Positions 9,183-16,813 of a stretch of DNA of 64,000 nt are shown here, one piece after another; position 1 is the first letter of the stretch; every line of letters begins with the position of its first letter. A program made the translations under genes and the position numbers. The notes below the pieces were generated by a model. That model was not told the DNA's origin and searched no databases. It saw nothing but the letters and a program-made list of their open reading frames with translations. Location of the stretch: NCBI RefSeq assembly GCF_003287935.1, contig NZ_CP030287.1:5721022-5785021 (forward strand), in the 5' to 3' direction. The stretch comes from Streptomyces sp. ICC1. GTDB taxonomy: Bacteria > Actinomycetota > Actinomycetes > Streptomycetales > Streptomycetaceae.

Positions 9183-9233
9183 GGGCGTCTCCTGGAGTTG
9201 TCGGGTGCTTCGGGTGGGTGCCGGCGGGGGGCG

Positions 9234-9428
9234 CTAGAGCTTGATCCCGCCGAGGAGGCTCGCGAGGCTCGCCGTGCTCGCCGTGATGCTGGGGGCGATG
9301 GCGGAGCCGGCGAGGAAGAAGCCGAAGAGCGCGCACACGAACGCGTGCGTCAGCTTCATGCCGTCCTTCTTGAAGAAGAGGAAGCAGATGATGCCGAGCA
9401 GTACGACACCTGAGATGGACAGGACCAT
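9234..9428 (-). CDS. Small membrane protein, first gene of FtsK-like operon
   Basis: A 64-residue protein with two hydrophobic segments (about residues 3-19 and 28-45) separated by a KKDGMKLTHAF turn, then a Ser/Ala-rich tail. AGGAGA 7 bases upstream defines the ATG at 9428. Small Spd-type membrane proteins accompany TraB in actinomycete plasmids, and the pairing with the FtsK-like gene downstream resembles that arrangement; this is an inference. No function is assigned. Confidence 0.7.
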   Translation of the reverse strand: MVLSISGVVLLGIICFLFFKKDGMKLTHAFVCALFGFFLAGSAIAPSITASTASLASLLGGIKL

Positions 9429-9711
9429 GAGTGGTTCTCCTGGTGGGTGGGGACAGTCACCATCAGTTCTTCCAGGCTCACAGGAAGTATCAATGCGACA
9501 AAAGGTGCATACGGGTGAATCCAGGAGTTTTTCACTTGACCGGCCCAGCCCGGCTGGCGTGCCGGGTGCGGTGGGGGCAGGGCGTCGCAGGGTGATCATT
9601 GCCTCGGCCCGCCCCGCTCATGTGCAGGTCCGGGCGCTACGCTGGCGATTCACCCGTACGGACGCAGTGCCGTGCGCACCCTGCCCCTGCCCGTGAAAGG
9701 CGGTACGACCG

Positions 9712-10134
9712 ATGAGTGAGCACGTCGAGGACAGCTCCCAGGGCTCGGACGTTCCCGACGAGGACGTCATCGAGCTGGCCACCAAGATCTTCGACCTCGC
9801 CCGTCAGGGTGACACCGAGACCCTCGCCGCCTACCTCGACGCGGGCGCTCCGGCGAACCTCACCAACGACCGCGGCGACACCCTCGTCATGCTCGCCGCC
9901 TACCACGGCCACGCCGACGCCGTCACGGCCCTGCTGGCCCGCGGCGCCGAGGCCGACCGCGCCAACGACCGCGGCCAGACCCCGCTCGCCGGAGCGGTCT
10001 TCAAGGGCGAGGAGGCCGTCATCCGCGCGCTGCTCGCCGGCGGCGCCGACCCGAACGCCGGAACGCCCTCCGCCGTGGACACGGCGCGGATGTTCGCCAA
10101 GGCCGATCTGCTGGAACTTTTCGGAGCCAAGTAG
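9712..10134 (+). CDS. Ankyrin-repeat protein
   Basis: A 140-residue soluble protein with three ankyrin repeats: NDRGDTLVMLAAYHGHADAV, NDRGQTPLAGAVFKGEEAVI and the partial GGADPNAGTPSAVDTARMF. An acidic N-terminal 35 residues precede them. Such small ankyrin proteins are protein-interaction modules; no catalytic residues are seen. The ATG is preceded by GAAAGGCGG. The 283-base gap 9429-9711 is comparatively A+T-rich and must hold the divergent promoters for this gene and the small membrane gene, but no consensus element is clear. Confidence 0.85.
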   Translation: MSEHVEDSSQGSDVPDEDVIELATKIFDLARQGDTETLAAYLDAGAPANLTNDRGDTLVMLAAYHGHADAVTALLARGAEADRANDRGQTPLAGAVFKGEEAVIRALLAGGADPNAGTPSAVDTARMFAKADLLELFGAK

Positions 10135-10368
10135 TCCGCTTTTGGCGGTCCCGGCTCGGTCGTTGGCCGGTCCAGACCTCACGGGTTGGTCACGGCGGCC
10201 TTAAATGTGGTCGCGGCGCACAAACCGCCTGGGTCATCATGGCGTCGGATTCGATTCGCGGACTTGGCGGACGGGCAGGAGCGGGCAGGACACAACGGGT
10301 GTCCGACCCCCGCCCTTGCCGGGGGACCGCCGCCCTGGACGCGGAGCACCGACGAGAGTGAGAAGGCC

Positions 10369-10431
10369 ATGGTCTACATCGAGCGGAACCTGACGGCGGA
10401 CGTCCTCACATGCTGTTACGCGGCCCTGTGA
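10369..10431 (+). CDS. Putative 20-aa leader peptide
   Basis: ATG at 10369 follows GAGAAGG at ideal spacing and encodes MVYIERNLTADVLTCCYAAL, then TGA, ending 46 bases before the HEAT-repeat gene. The ribosome site, length and paired cysteines near the end resemble actinomycete cysteine-containing leader peptides that attenuate downstream genes. It could equally be a fortuitous short ORF. The surrounding gap 10135-10477 otherwise shows no gene. Confidence 0.45.
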   Translation: MVYIERNLTADVLTCCYAAL

Positions 10432-10477
10432 ATTCCGATTCCCGGTTGCGTCCCCAGCTTGATTTGAGGCCATTCCC

Positions 10478-11884
10478 ATGTTCGAACCAGTCATAGCGCC
10501 CAGCGGCACCCTGCTCGGGCTCCTCCAGCGGGGTCGCGGCGACGGCACGCTGCACGCACTCGCGGCGCCCAGGGCCGAGGCCCTCGCGGCGCTCAACCAG
10601 TGCGTCGCCGGCGATCCGCGCCAGGACTGGCAGGTCGAGAACCGCTCCCTGTACTACGCCAGGCTCTACCTGGACCTCGACGGCCCCCTGGGCGAGATCG
10701 AGAGCCACCTCTTCGGCGTCGACGACCTCGTCGACGAGGACGACCACCGCACCGGCCTCGCCCTGTCCGTCCTCGGACACCTGGCCTCGTACGGTCGTGA
10801 CGACGCGCTCATGCTGCTGCGCCGCTACGCCGCCACGGGCGCCAACTGGGCCTGGGCCCTCGACGAGCTCGCCCTGCGCGACGACGACGAGGGACTGCGC
10901 TCCCTGGCCGACCCCGTCCTGGCCCGCTTCCCCGACACCACCGAGGGCGGGGCGCGGCTGGCCGCCGCCGTCCGCGACGCCTATGAGCCCAGGCCCTGGT
11001 GCCTGTGGGAAGAAGCCCCCGGAGCCCCCGCATACGCCGCGCGGTTGCGCGCCGCCCGCCAGCAGGGCTCCTTCGACCGCTGGCAGCGCCAGCTCACCCC
11101 GCGCGGCCCCCAGCCCGGCTGGGGCGTCCAGGCCGTCTTCGACTGGGCCGCCGACGGACTGCGCCGCGGCACCCCGCTGCACGTGCCCGCCGCCCGCTGC
11201 CTCGCCGCCGTGGCCACCCCCGAGGACCGCTCCGCGATCCTCGCGGCCGCCGCCGGAGCGAGCGGCGAGGCCGCCCGGGCCACCGCACTGCACCACCTGG
11301 TCCTCGCCGAGCCGGAGAACCCGGCCGTACTGGACCTCATCGAAGCCGCCGGGGACGAGCCGGCCGTGGCCGCCTACGAGCGCATGTGCGGCCCCGGCGC
11401 CGTCGAGCGGGCCCGGCGCTGGGTCCACCGCCCCGACGCCCTGGGAACGGCCGCGGCGACCCTGCTGGCCGCCCGCGGCGGAGCCGAGGACGCAGGCCTG
11501 GTCCTGGGCGCCCTGCGCGAGACGGTCCGCGGCGTCGGCCCCGACTCGGTGCCGCTCTTCGCCCTGGTCGACGGAGCGGGACGGCTCGCCATCGGCTGCG
11601 CGGCCCCGGTGCTGCGCCACGTCTACCGCGAGACGTCCTCCTCCCACCTGCGCGGCCGGGCCGCCCGGGCCCTGGCGGCCACGGACCCCTCCTTCGCGGC
11701 GGGCTTCGCGGTGGAATGCCTCTGGGACTGCGAGGAGACCACCCGCGAGGTGGCCGCCCGCCACGCGGAGACCGCCGACGCCCGCGTCGCCCCCCGCCTG
11801 CGCCGCCTGGCGGCGGACCCGGCGGAGGAAGAGGACGTCCAGTCGGCGGTGCGCAGCCGGATCGCCCCGGAGTCCACGGTCTGA
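10478..11884 (+). CDS. HEAT-repeat domain protein
   Basis: A 468-residue alpha-helical protein with no signal peptide or membrane segment. The middle and C-terminal parts consist of degenerate helical pairs typical of HEAT/PBS-lyase-like repeats (for example HVPAARCLAAVATPEDRSAI and LRGRAARALAATDPSFAAGF). These act as interaction scaffolds; no enzyme motif is seen. The start has GAGG about 10 bases upstream. The candidate leader peptide at 10369-10431 lies just upstream, and a strong hairpin follows at 11910. Confidence 0.75.
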   Translation: MFEPVIAPSGTLLGLLQRGRGDGTLHALAAPRAEALAALNQCVAGDPRQDWQVENRSLYYARLYLDLDGPLGEIESHLFGVDDLVDEDDHRTGLALSVLGHLASYGRDDALMLLRRYAATGANWAWALDELALRDDDEGLRSLADPVLARFPDTTEGGARLAAAVRDAYEPRPWCLWEEAPGAPAYAARLRAARQQGSFDRWQRQLTPRGPQPGWGVQAVFDWAADGLRRGTPLHVPAARCLAAVATPEDRSAILAAAAGASGEAARATALHHLVLAEPENPAVLDLIEAAGDEPAVAAYERMCGPGAVERARRWVHRPDALGTAAATLLAARGGAEDAGLVLGALRETVRGVGPDSVPLFALVDGAGRLAIGCAAPVLRHVYRETSSSHLRGRAARALAATDPSFAAGFAVECLWDCEETTREVAARHAETADARVAPRLRRLAADPAEEEDVQSAVRSRIAPESTV

Positions 11885-11909
11885 GCTCCGGGCGGCTCCC
11901 GCCCGGAAA

Positions 11910-11953
11910 CACGGCGCGCCCCCGGTCCGTTCCCGGACCGGGGGCGCGCCGTG
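11910..11953 (+). terminator. Terminator after the HEAT-repeat gene
   Basis: Perfect 20-bp arms (11910-11929, 11934-11953) with a TTCC loop, starting CACGGCGCGCCCCC. It separates the HEAT gene from the convergent pxp operon and can work in both directions. Confidence 0.85.
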
Positions 11954-12098
11954 CCGGCGGTGGGGCGCCGGTGGCCCGGCCTCCCGTGGTGGGCCCCGCA
12001 CCCGTTTCCTCCCCGGTGTGCGGGGCCCCGGCGGCCCCGTTCACCCGTACTGGGCACCGGGCGCCCGGAACGTTTCATCGGCCCCCTCCCGCGGGTGC

Positions 12099-12968
12099 TC
12101 ACCGGCTCCGGACGAACCGGACGGGCACCCCCGGCCCCGCCTGGGCCGCCGCGTCGAGGGCCGGCCCCGGCGCCACGACACCGACGACCGGATAGCCCCC
12201 GGTGACCGGGTGGTCGGCCAGGAAGACCACCGGCAGGCCGTCCGGAGGGACCTGGACCGCGCCGAGCACCATCCCCTCGCTCGGCAGCTCCCCGGACCGG
12301 GCCCGGACCAGCGGCGGCCCCTCCGTGCGCAGGCCGATGCGGTTCGAGGCCGCCGAGACGCGGTACGGCGCGCGCAGCAGCAGCCCCGCCACCGATTCCC
12401 GTTCGAACCAGTCGGCCCTCGGCCCCAGGCGCAGCGGAAGAACCAGCTCCGAAGGCGGGCCCGGCGCCGCCGAAGCGTCCACCCCGGCCACCGGGTCCGG
12501 GCCGGGGGCTCCCACCGCCAGCAGCGCCCCCGCCGACAGGACGGGCGGGCCCAGGCCCGACAAGAGGTCCGTCGAGCGGCTGCCCAGGACCGGCTCCACC
12601 GCGAACCCCCCTCGCACCGCGACGTAGCTGCGCACTCCCGACCGGGCCCGGCCCACCTCCAGCTCCGCCCCGGCGCGCAGCAGGACCGGGGCTCCCCAGG
12701 CCGCCGCGCGCCCGCAGACCCGTACCCCGCAGGGCGCTCCGGTGACCGCCACGACCAGCGGCCCGCCCAGGGCGCGCAGAGCCACCCCGTCCAGGGTCGT
12801 CTCCAGGGCGGCCGCGCCCGGCGGGTTGCCCAGCAGCCGATTCGCCAGCGCGTGCGCCCCCGAGTCGAGCGCCCCCGACCGCGGGACGCCGAGGTGCGCG
12901 TAGCCGGGCCGGCCCAGGTCCTGGACGGTGGTCAGCGCGCCCGCCCGTACGACCTCCAGGGCCCTCAC
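12099..12968 (-). CDS. pxpC: 5-oxoprolinase subunit C
   Basis: A 289-residue KipA/carboxyltransferase-type subunit. With PxpA and PxpB it forms the ATP-dependent 5-oxoprolinase that opens pyroglutamate to glutamate. Family features: EVVRAGALTTVQDLGRPGYAHLGVPRSGALD at the N-terminus (20-residue core TTVQDLGRPGYAHLGVPRSG), NRLLGNPPGAAALE, and HPVTGGYPVVGVV near the end. GTG at 12968 overlaps the pxpB stop by four bases (GTGA), indicating translational coupling. Confidence 0.92.
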   Translation of the reverse strand: MRALEVVRAGALTTVQDLGRPGYAHLGVPRSGALDSGAHALANRLLGNPPGAAALETTLDGVALRALGGPLVVAVTGAPCGVRVCGRAAAWGAPVLLRAGAELEVGRARSGVRSYVAVRGGFAVEPVLGSRSTDLLSGLGPPVLSAGALLAVGAPGPDPVAGVDASAAPGPPSELVLPLRLGPRADWFERESVAGLLLRAPYRVSAASNRIGLRTEGPPLVRARSGELPSEGMVLGAVQVPPDGLPVVFLADHPVTGGYPVVGVVAPGPALDAAAQAGPGVPVRFVRSR

Positions 12969-13600
12969 GCCGCCACCACCCGTGCGAACCGCACCCGTAC
13001 CCCGGGCACGAAGAGCGCGGCCGGCTCGCGGGAGGGGTCCCACAGCACCGCGTCGGTGGACCCGATCAGCTGCCAGCCGCCGGGGGAGGAGCGCGGGTAG
13101 ACCCCCGCGTACTCGCCGGCCAGCGCCAGCGAGCCCGCCGGGACCGCCGTACGGGGCGTCGCGCGCCGGGGCAGCCGCAGCCGCTCGGGCAGGCCCGTGA
13201 GATAGCCGAAGCCCGGCGCGAACCCGCAGAACGCGACGCGGAAGACGATCCCGCCGACGATGTCCGGGACCTCCTCGGGGCGCACGCCCCACAGCCCGGC
13301 CACCTCCGCCAGGTCCGGCCCGTCGTAGCGCACCGGGACCGTCACCGGCGGCGGCCCCTCGGCCGCCGCGAGCGGGGCGGGCTCCCAGCGGGCGATCCGG
13401 GCGGCGAGCGCGCGCGGCTCCCGTACGCCGTCCAGCAGGACGGTGCGGGCGGCGGGCACGATGTCCCGTACGCCGCCCAGCTCACCCGCGTCCCGCCGGC
13501 GCAGCAGCTCCGCGTGGAGCGCGGCCGCCTCCTCGGCGGAGTCCACCTCCAGCAGCAGGGCCTCGACCCCCACCGGCAGGACCCGCACCGGACCGCTCAC
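12965..13600 (-). CDS. pxpB: 5-oxoprolinase subunit B
   Basis: A 211-residue KipI/allophanate-hydrolase subunit 1 family protein. Signature segments are VPVRYDGPDLAEVAG, FCGFAPGFGYLTGLPERL and the proline/glycine-rich YPRSSPGGWQLIG. It pairs with PxpC in the oxoprolinase complex. GTG at 13600 overlaps the pxpA stop by four bases. A longer reading frame upstream exists but lies inside pxpA and has an unlikely Gly/Arg-rich composition. Confidence 0.92.
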   Translation of the reverse strand: MSGPVRVLPVGVEALLLEVDSAEEAAALHAELLRRRDAGELGGVRDIVPAARTVLLDGVREPRALAARIARWEPAPLAAAEGPPPVTVPVRYDGPDLAEVAGLWGVRPEEVPDIVGGIVFRVAFCGFAPGFGYLTGLPERLRLPRRATPRTAVPAGSLALAGEYAGVYPRSSPGGWQLIGSTDAVLWDPSREPAALFVPGVRVRFARVVAA

Positions 13601-14460
13601 GCGAAGGCCTCCACCCGGACGCCGGCCGCCCCGAGGGCTTCCCGCACCCGCAGGGCCAGCCCCGCCGCCCCGGGAGTGTCCCCGTGCAGGCACAGGGAGC
13701 GGGCGGCGACCGCGATGCGCGAGCCGTCGGCGGCCGTCACCGTCCGCCCGGCGGCCATCTCGACCGCGCGGGCGACCACCGCGTCCGGGTCGTGGACCAC
13801 GGCGCCCGGCTCGCCGCGCGGTACGAGGGTGCCCGCCGGGGTGTAGGCGCGGTCGGCGAAGGCCTCCGGGACGGCCGGCAGCCCGGCGGCCCCGGCGGCG
13901 GCCAGCAGGAGCGAACCGGGCAGGCCGAGCACCGGGAGCCCCGCGGGTCCGGCCGCCAGCAGGACCCCGGAGACGACGGCGCCGGCCTGGTCGGCGTCGT
14001 GCACGGTGCGGTTGTAGAGCGCGCCGTGCGGTTTCACGTAGGACACCGCGGAGCCGGCCGCCCTCGCGAAGACCTCCAGCGCCCCGATCTGGTAGGCCAC
14101 CTCGTCCGCCAGCTCACCGGCCGGCACGTCCATGGCGCGGCGCCCGAAGCCCGCCAGGTCCCGGTAGGAGACCTGCGCGCCGATCCGCACCCCGCGCGCG
14201 GCCGCCAGCTCGCAGACGCGGCGCATGATGGACGGGTCGCCGGCGTGGAAACCGCAGGCGACGTTGGCGCTCGTGACGACGGACAGCAGGGCCTCGTCGT
14301 CGGTCAGCGTCCACCGCCCGAAGCCCTCGCCCAGGTCGGCGTTGAGATCGATCACGGCGGTGGCCGCCGGGGTGTCCGGAGCGGTGTCCGCAGTGGTGTC
14401 CGCAGGGGTGTCCGGTGTGATCATGGGAGCCATGCGCTGAGCGTAGAACAGGACGCGCAC
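13597..14460 (-). CDS. pxpA: 5-oxoprolinase subunit A (LamB/YcsF)
   Basis: A LamB/YcsF family protein and first gene of the operon. Core motifs are IDLNADLGEGFGRW, SANVACGFHAGDPSIMRR, GAQVSYRDLAGFGRR and VKPHGALYN. The GTG at 14460 gives 287 residues and has GGGGTGGGA upstream; ATG codons at 14433 and 14424 lack ribosome sites but would give lengths nearer the usual 250-255. The extra N-terminus carries a DTPAD-type repeat from four GGTGTCCG copies in the DNA. The complete A-B-C set with 4-base overlaps makes the assignment secure. Confidence 0.9.
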   Translation of the reverse strand: MRVLFYAQRMAPMITPDTPADTTADTAPDTPAATAVIDLNADLGEGFGRWTLTDDEALLSVVTSANVACGFHAGDPSIMRRVCELAAARGVRIGAQVSYRDLAGFGRRAMDVPAGELADEVAYQIGALEVFARAAGSAVSYVKPHGALYNRTVHDADQAGAVVSGVLLAAGPAGLPVLGLPGSLLLAAAGAAGLPAVPEAFADRAYTPAGTLVPRGEPGAVVHDPDAVVARAVEMAAGRTVTAADGSRIAVAARSLCLHGDTPGAAGLALRVREALGAAGVRVEAFA

Positions 14461-14525
14461 CCGAATCCCACCCCGGGAGGATCGGGCCGAACCATCCCGT
14501 TTGGGATGTTGTCAGGGTCAGCGCC

Positions 14526-14538
14526 TAGTCTTTGCCCG
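14526..14538 (+). promoter_or_regulatory. Candidate leaderless promoter of kleisin-like gene
   Basis: TAGTCT (14526-14531) fits the TANNNT -10 form and ends 6 bases before GTG 14538, with TTGGGA at 14501 as a weak -35. No Shine-Dalgarno is present, so a leaderless mRNA is likely. Confidence 0.4.
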
Positions 14539-16055
14539 TGACTCTCCCTGCCCCGGCGAAGACCCTTCCGTCCCCGGCGCCGGGCCCGGCCGCCGACGAG
14601 GGCCTGGCCCGGCGGCTGCGCGCCCTCGCCTGCACCGCCCCGCTGCACGACCTCGACGTACGCAAGGCCAATCTGGCCGGCGAGTACGGCGTCTACGCGA
14701 TGGCGGAGGTCGCGCTCTCCGCGATCGACCTGGTCACCCTCAACATGGACTTCGACACCGGAGCCGACCACGAGCAGATAGTGGCCCGGTTGCTGCCGCG
14801 CGTCGCCGCCCAGGCGCCGGCGCGCCCCGCGGCCGAGCACGAGCGGGTGGCCCGCTGGGTGTTGGAGAACCTGATCAACGTCGGCAGCGTCGACCGGGGC
14901 TTCCGGGCGATCTACGGCACGTTCGGCCCGGACGGGGTCTACGTCCGCCGGGACTACGACTTCAAGCTGATCGAGGAGGTCCCGGGCCACGGCGGCGCCG
15001 TGTACCTGCGCACGACCGACGAAGCCGTCAACGTCCTGGTCGGAGCCCTCGACACGGACGTCACCAGCGCGCAGATCGCCGCCGAGGTCAAGCTGGAGGT
15101 CCTGATCAGCCGGGGCCGGCTCGCCGACGCCCAGCTCGCCGCCGAACAGGCCCGCTACCGCACCGTCCAGTACGCCGAGACCCTGCGCCGCACGCTCGAC
15201 GCGACCCGGCGCAACGTGCGGGCGGTGGACTGGCTGGTGACCGTCCCCGACATGATCGCCGAGGCCCTCGACCACGTCGCCGACCGCTACCGCCACGAGA
15301 ACGCGATCCTGACCAACATCCGCAAGGCGCGCGACGAGGCGGAAGAGCCGGACAACAAGCGGCGCGCCGCCGAGCTGGTCGACATCGTCAAGGACTGCAT
15401 CCGCCGCCACACGCAGCTGCAGTCCCGGCTGCTGGACGCCGGCCCGCTCTTCCGCGCCGAACAGGACCGCCAGGCCTTCGCGGCCCCCGCGCCGCGCTCC
15501 GGCATCGACCTGTACGGGCAGCTCGTCGCCCCGCTCCTGCCGCTCCCGGTGGCCCAGGCCTCCCGGGTCACCGACGCCTTCTTCGCGGCGGGCGCCGGCC
15601 TGCGCACCCCGGTCTCGGTGCGCGTCGCCGACCTGGTCGAGATCCTGCTGACCCCGCCGGTGGAGCGCGAGCACCTGGGCCTGGAAATGCCCGAGCCGGA
15701 CCTGATCGCCACCCCCGACGACAGCCGCTTCAGCGAGGAGCAGCTGGCCGCCGCGATGGAGCTCCTGGAGCTCCCGCACGACGCCCCCCGCCGGCTGTCC
15801 GGGCTGCTGGCGCAGGCCCGCCGCTCCGACCCCGACCTGCCCTACCTGGTCGCCCTGCTCGCCGTCCACGCGGCGAGTCCGGCGGTCGGCACGGCCTACC
15901 GCCAGGGCGGGCGACGCCAGCCGCGGCCCGCAAGGAGAAGGCGGCCGCGGCCGCCGGGTCGAAGGGCCCGGCCGTCCGCGCCGACACCGGCCCGCGCGTC
16001 GTCCGCAGCCGCACGGCCTGGGCCCTGGCCTGCTACTTCGGCCTCCAGGCCATAG
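14538..16055 (+). CDS. Kleisin-like (MukF/JetA-type?) protein, C-terminus replaced
   Basis: The first about 455 residues are a coherent soluble protein: an N-terminal winged-helix-like part (GEYGVYAMAEVALSAIDLV), YVRRDYDFKLIEE, then long amphipathic helices (AEQARYRTVQYAETLRR; YRHENAILTNIRKARDEAEE; DIVKDCIRRHTQLQSR). This plan resembles kleisin subunits of MukBEF/Wadjet-type SMC complexes. I treat that as tentative because no JetB/C/D or MukB/E gene is nearby. From about 15905 the frame turns into low-complexity Arg/Pro sequence, while frame +2 suddenly encodes a transporter fragment. The natural C-terminus has therefore been lost at a deletion junction. The start is GTG 14538; an upstream TTG at 14532 is less likely. 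Confidence 0.6.
   Translation: MTLPAPAKTLPSPAPGPAADEGLARRLRALACTAPLHDLDVRKANLAGEYGVYAMAEVALSAIDLVTLNMDFDTGADHEQIVARLLPRVAAQAPARPAAEHERVARWVLENLINVGSVDRGFRAIYGTFGPDGVYVRRDYDFKLIEEVPGHGGAVYLRTTDEAVNVLVGALDTDVTSAQIAAEVKLEVLISRGRLADAQLAAEQARYRTVQYAETLRRTLDATRRNVRAVDWLVTVPDMIAEALDHVADRYRHENAILTNIRKARDEAEEPDNKRRAAELVDIVKDCIRRHTQLQSRLLDAGPLFRAEQDRQAFAAPAPRSGIDLYGQLVAPLLPLPVAQASRVTDAFFAAGAGLRTPVSVRVADLVEILLTPPVEREHLGLEMPEPDLIATPDDSRFSEEQLAAAMELLELPHDAPRRLSGLLAQARRSDPDLPYLVALLAVHAASPAVGTAYRQGGRRQPRPARRRRPRPPGRRARPSAPTPARASSAAARPGPWPATSASRP
15911..16055 (+). pseudogene. Internal fragment of a CynX-type MFS transporter
   Basis: In the frame starting at 15911 the sequence reads ARKEKAAAAAGSKGPAVRAD followed by VRSRTAWALACYFGLQA. 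This matches my recollection of the central loop and start of helix 7 in CynX/NimT-family MFS proteins. It begins where the kleisin-like protein loses homology and stops at 16055 where the minus-strand Fic-like remnant starts. About 48 codons remain and neither end of the transporter is present. Confidence 0.5.
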
Positions 16056-16223
16056 TTCGCCGTGCACCACCGCCGCCGTCACCAGCGCCGGGGCGGAGCC
16101 GCCCGCGATGATCAGGCCCGAGAGCCCCTCGAGCCGCCCCGCCACCTCCTGCGCGTCCGGGCGGGGGAGGGACACCAGGGGCTCGCCCACCGACTCGCCG
16201 GCGACGCGCGGCCCGCCGACCAC
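16053..16223 (-). pseudogene. Fragment of a Fic-like protein
   Basis: On the minus strand this encodes about 55 residues, including PLVSLPRPDAQEVAGRLEGL, then GLIIAGGSAPALVTAAVVHG and EL. The ALVTAAVVHGEL helix is typical of Fic/Doc-like proteins of Streptomyces just before the catalytic loop, which is missing. Both the N-terminal part and the active site are gone. It meets the CynX remnant head-on near 16053. The family call is from recalled sequence patterns. Confidence 0.45.
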
Positions 16224-16813
16224 ATCTCCGTGCGCCTGGGAACTCGACGCCCCCAGGTCGCGCCGCGCCCGGACCCCTAGCCGCGCCTGCCCCCCGGCAC
16301 CCAGCTACTGCCCCCCCGCCGCCGCCCGGCCCACGCCGCCGTCCGACCCTCCCAGCGGTCCGCCCCTCCCGGGGCGGGCCGCTTCGGCTGTCACGCGTCG
16401 CCGGCGCCGCCTCGCGAGGCAGACGGGGCGCACCGGGCGGCGGGACGGACCCGATTGACCCGTGATGGGCGATTCGCCGTCAACGGGCGGGTCGCCCGAA
16501 TCGCGCCCGGCGAAGGGCGACTTGCCCGGATTGGGGCACCACCCGACCGCCCGTGATGTGGGTCACGCGCACCGGGCCAACATCATTTCCCGGAGAAGGC
16601 CGATTCCCTTTTCCCAGCCGGAATTTAGGGAATTCCCGGATCCCTTTTCAAGGTCATCCACCGGGCGGTTCGCGGAGAGTTGATCTCCCGGTCGAATTCG
16701 TGTCTTGTTCCGGCCCCGCGTGCTCGCCTACGGTCACCTCATTCCCGGTGGTCAGCTGCCTGATCCGGCCTCCGCCAGGGCCCTTCCGTACCCCCCACGT
16801 GAGGAATTCCGCC
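16224..16813. other. Long intergenic region before the LysM gene
   Basis: About 590 bases without a recognisable gene. It contains an inverted repeat with GGGCGATTCG at 16467 facing CGAATCGCGCCC near 16497, and a relatively A+T-rich stretch around 16590-16660 with repeated CCCTTTT and GAATTC palindromes. The promoter and long leader of the LysM gene should lie in the right half. The conserved blocks of a c-di-AMP (ydaO) riboswitch, common before such genes, were not found. Confidence 0.5.

Noticed and set aside
7536..9428. Integrative conjugative element (TraB plus Spd protein)
   Set aside because: No integrase, excisionase, replication gene or att repeat is nearby, and the P-loop is degenerate; kept as a chromosomal pair.
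10236..10262. tRNA-like T-arm pattern (GGATTCGATTCGCGG)
   Set aside because: No acceptor stem, D-arm or anticodon arm can be drawn around it.
16053..16223. Reading the minus-strand fragment as a peptidase C26 (GATase) piece
   Set aside because: The EVAGRLEGL-IIAGG part looked similar, but the following SAPALVTAAVVHGEL does not fit that family and fits Fic-like proteins better.
16560..16813. Possible c-di-AMP (ydaO) riboswitch before the LysM/transglycosylase gene
   Set aside because: Such genes often carry it in Streptomyces, but I could not find the conserved G-rich core blocks; the leader was reported only as intergenic.
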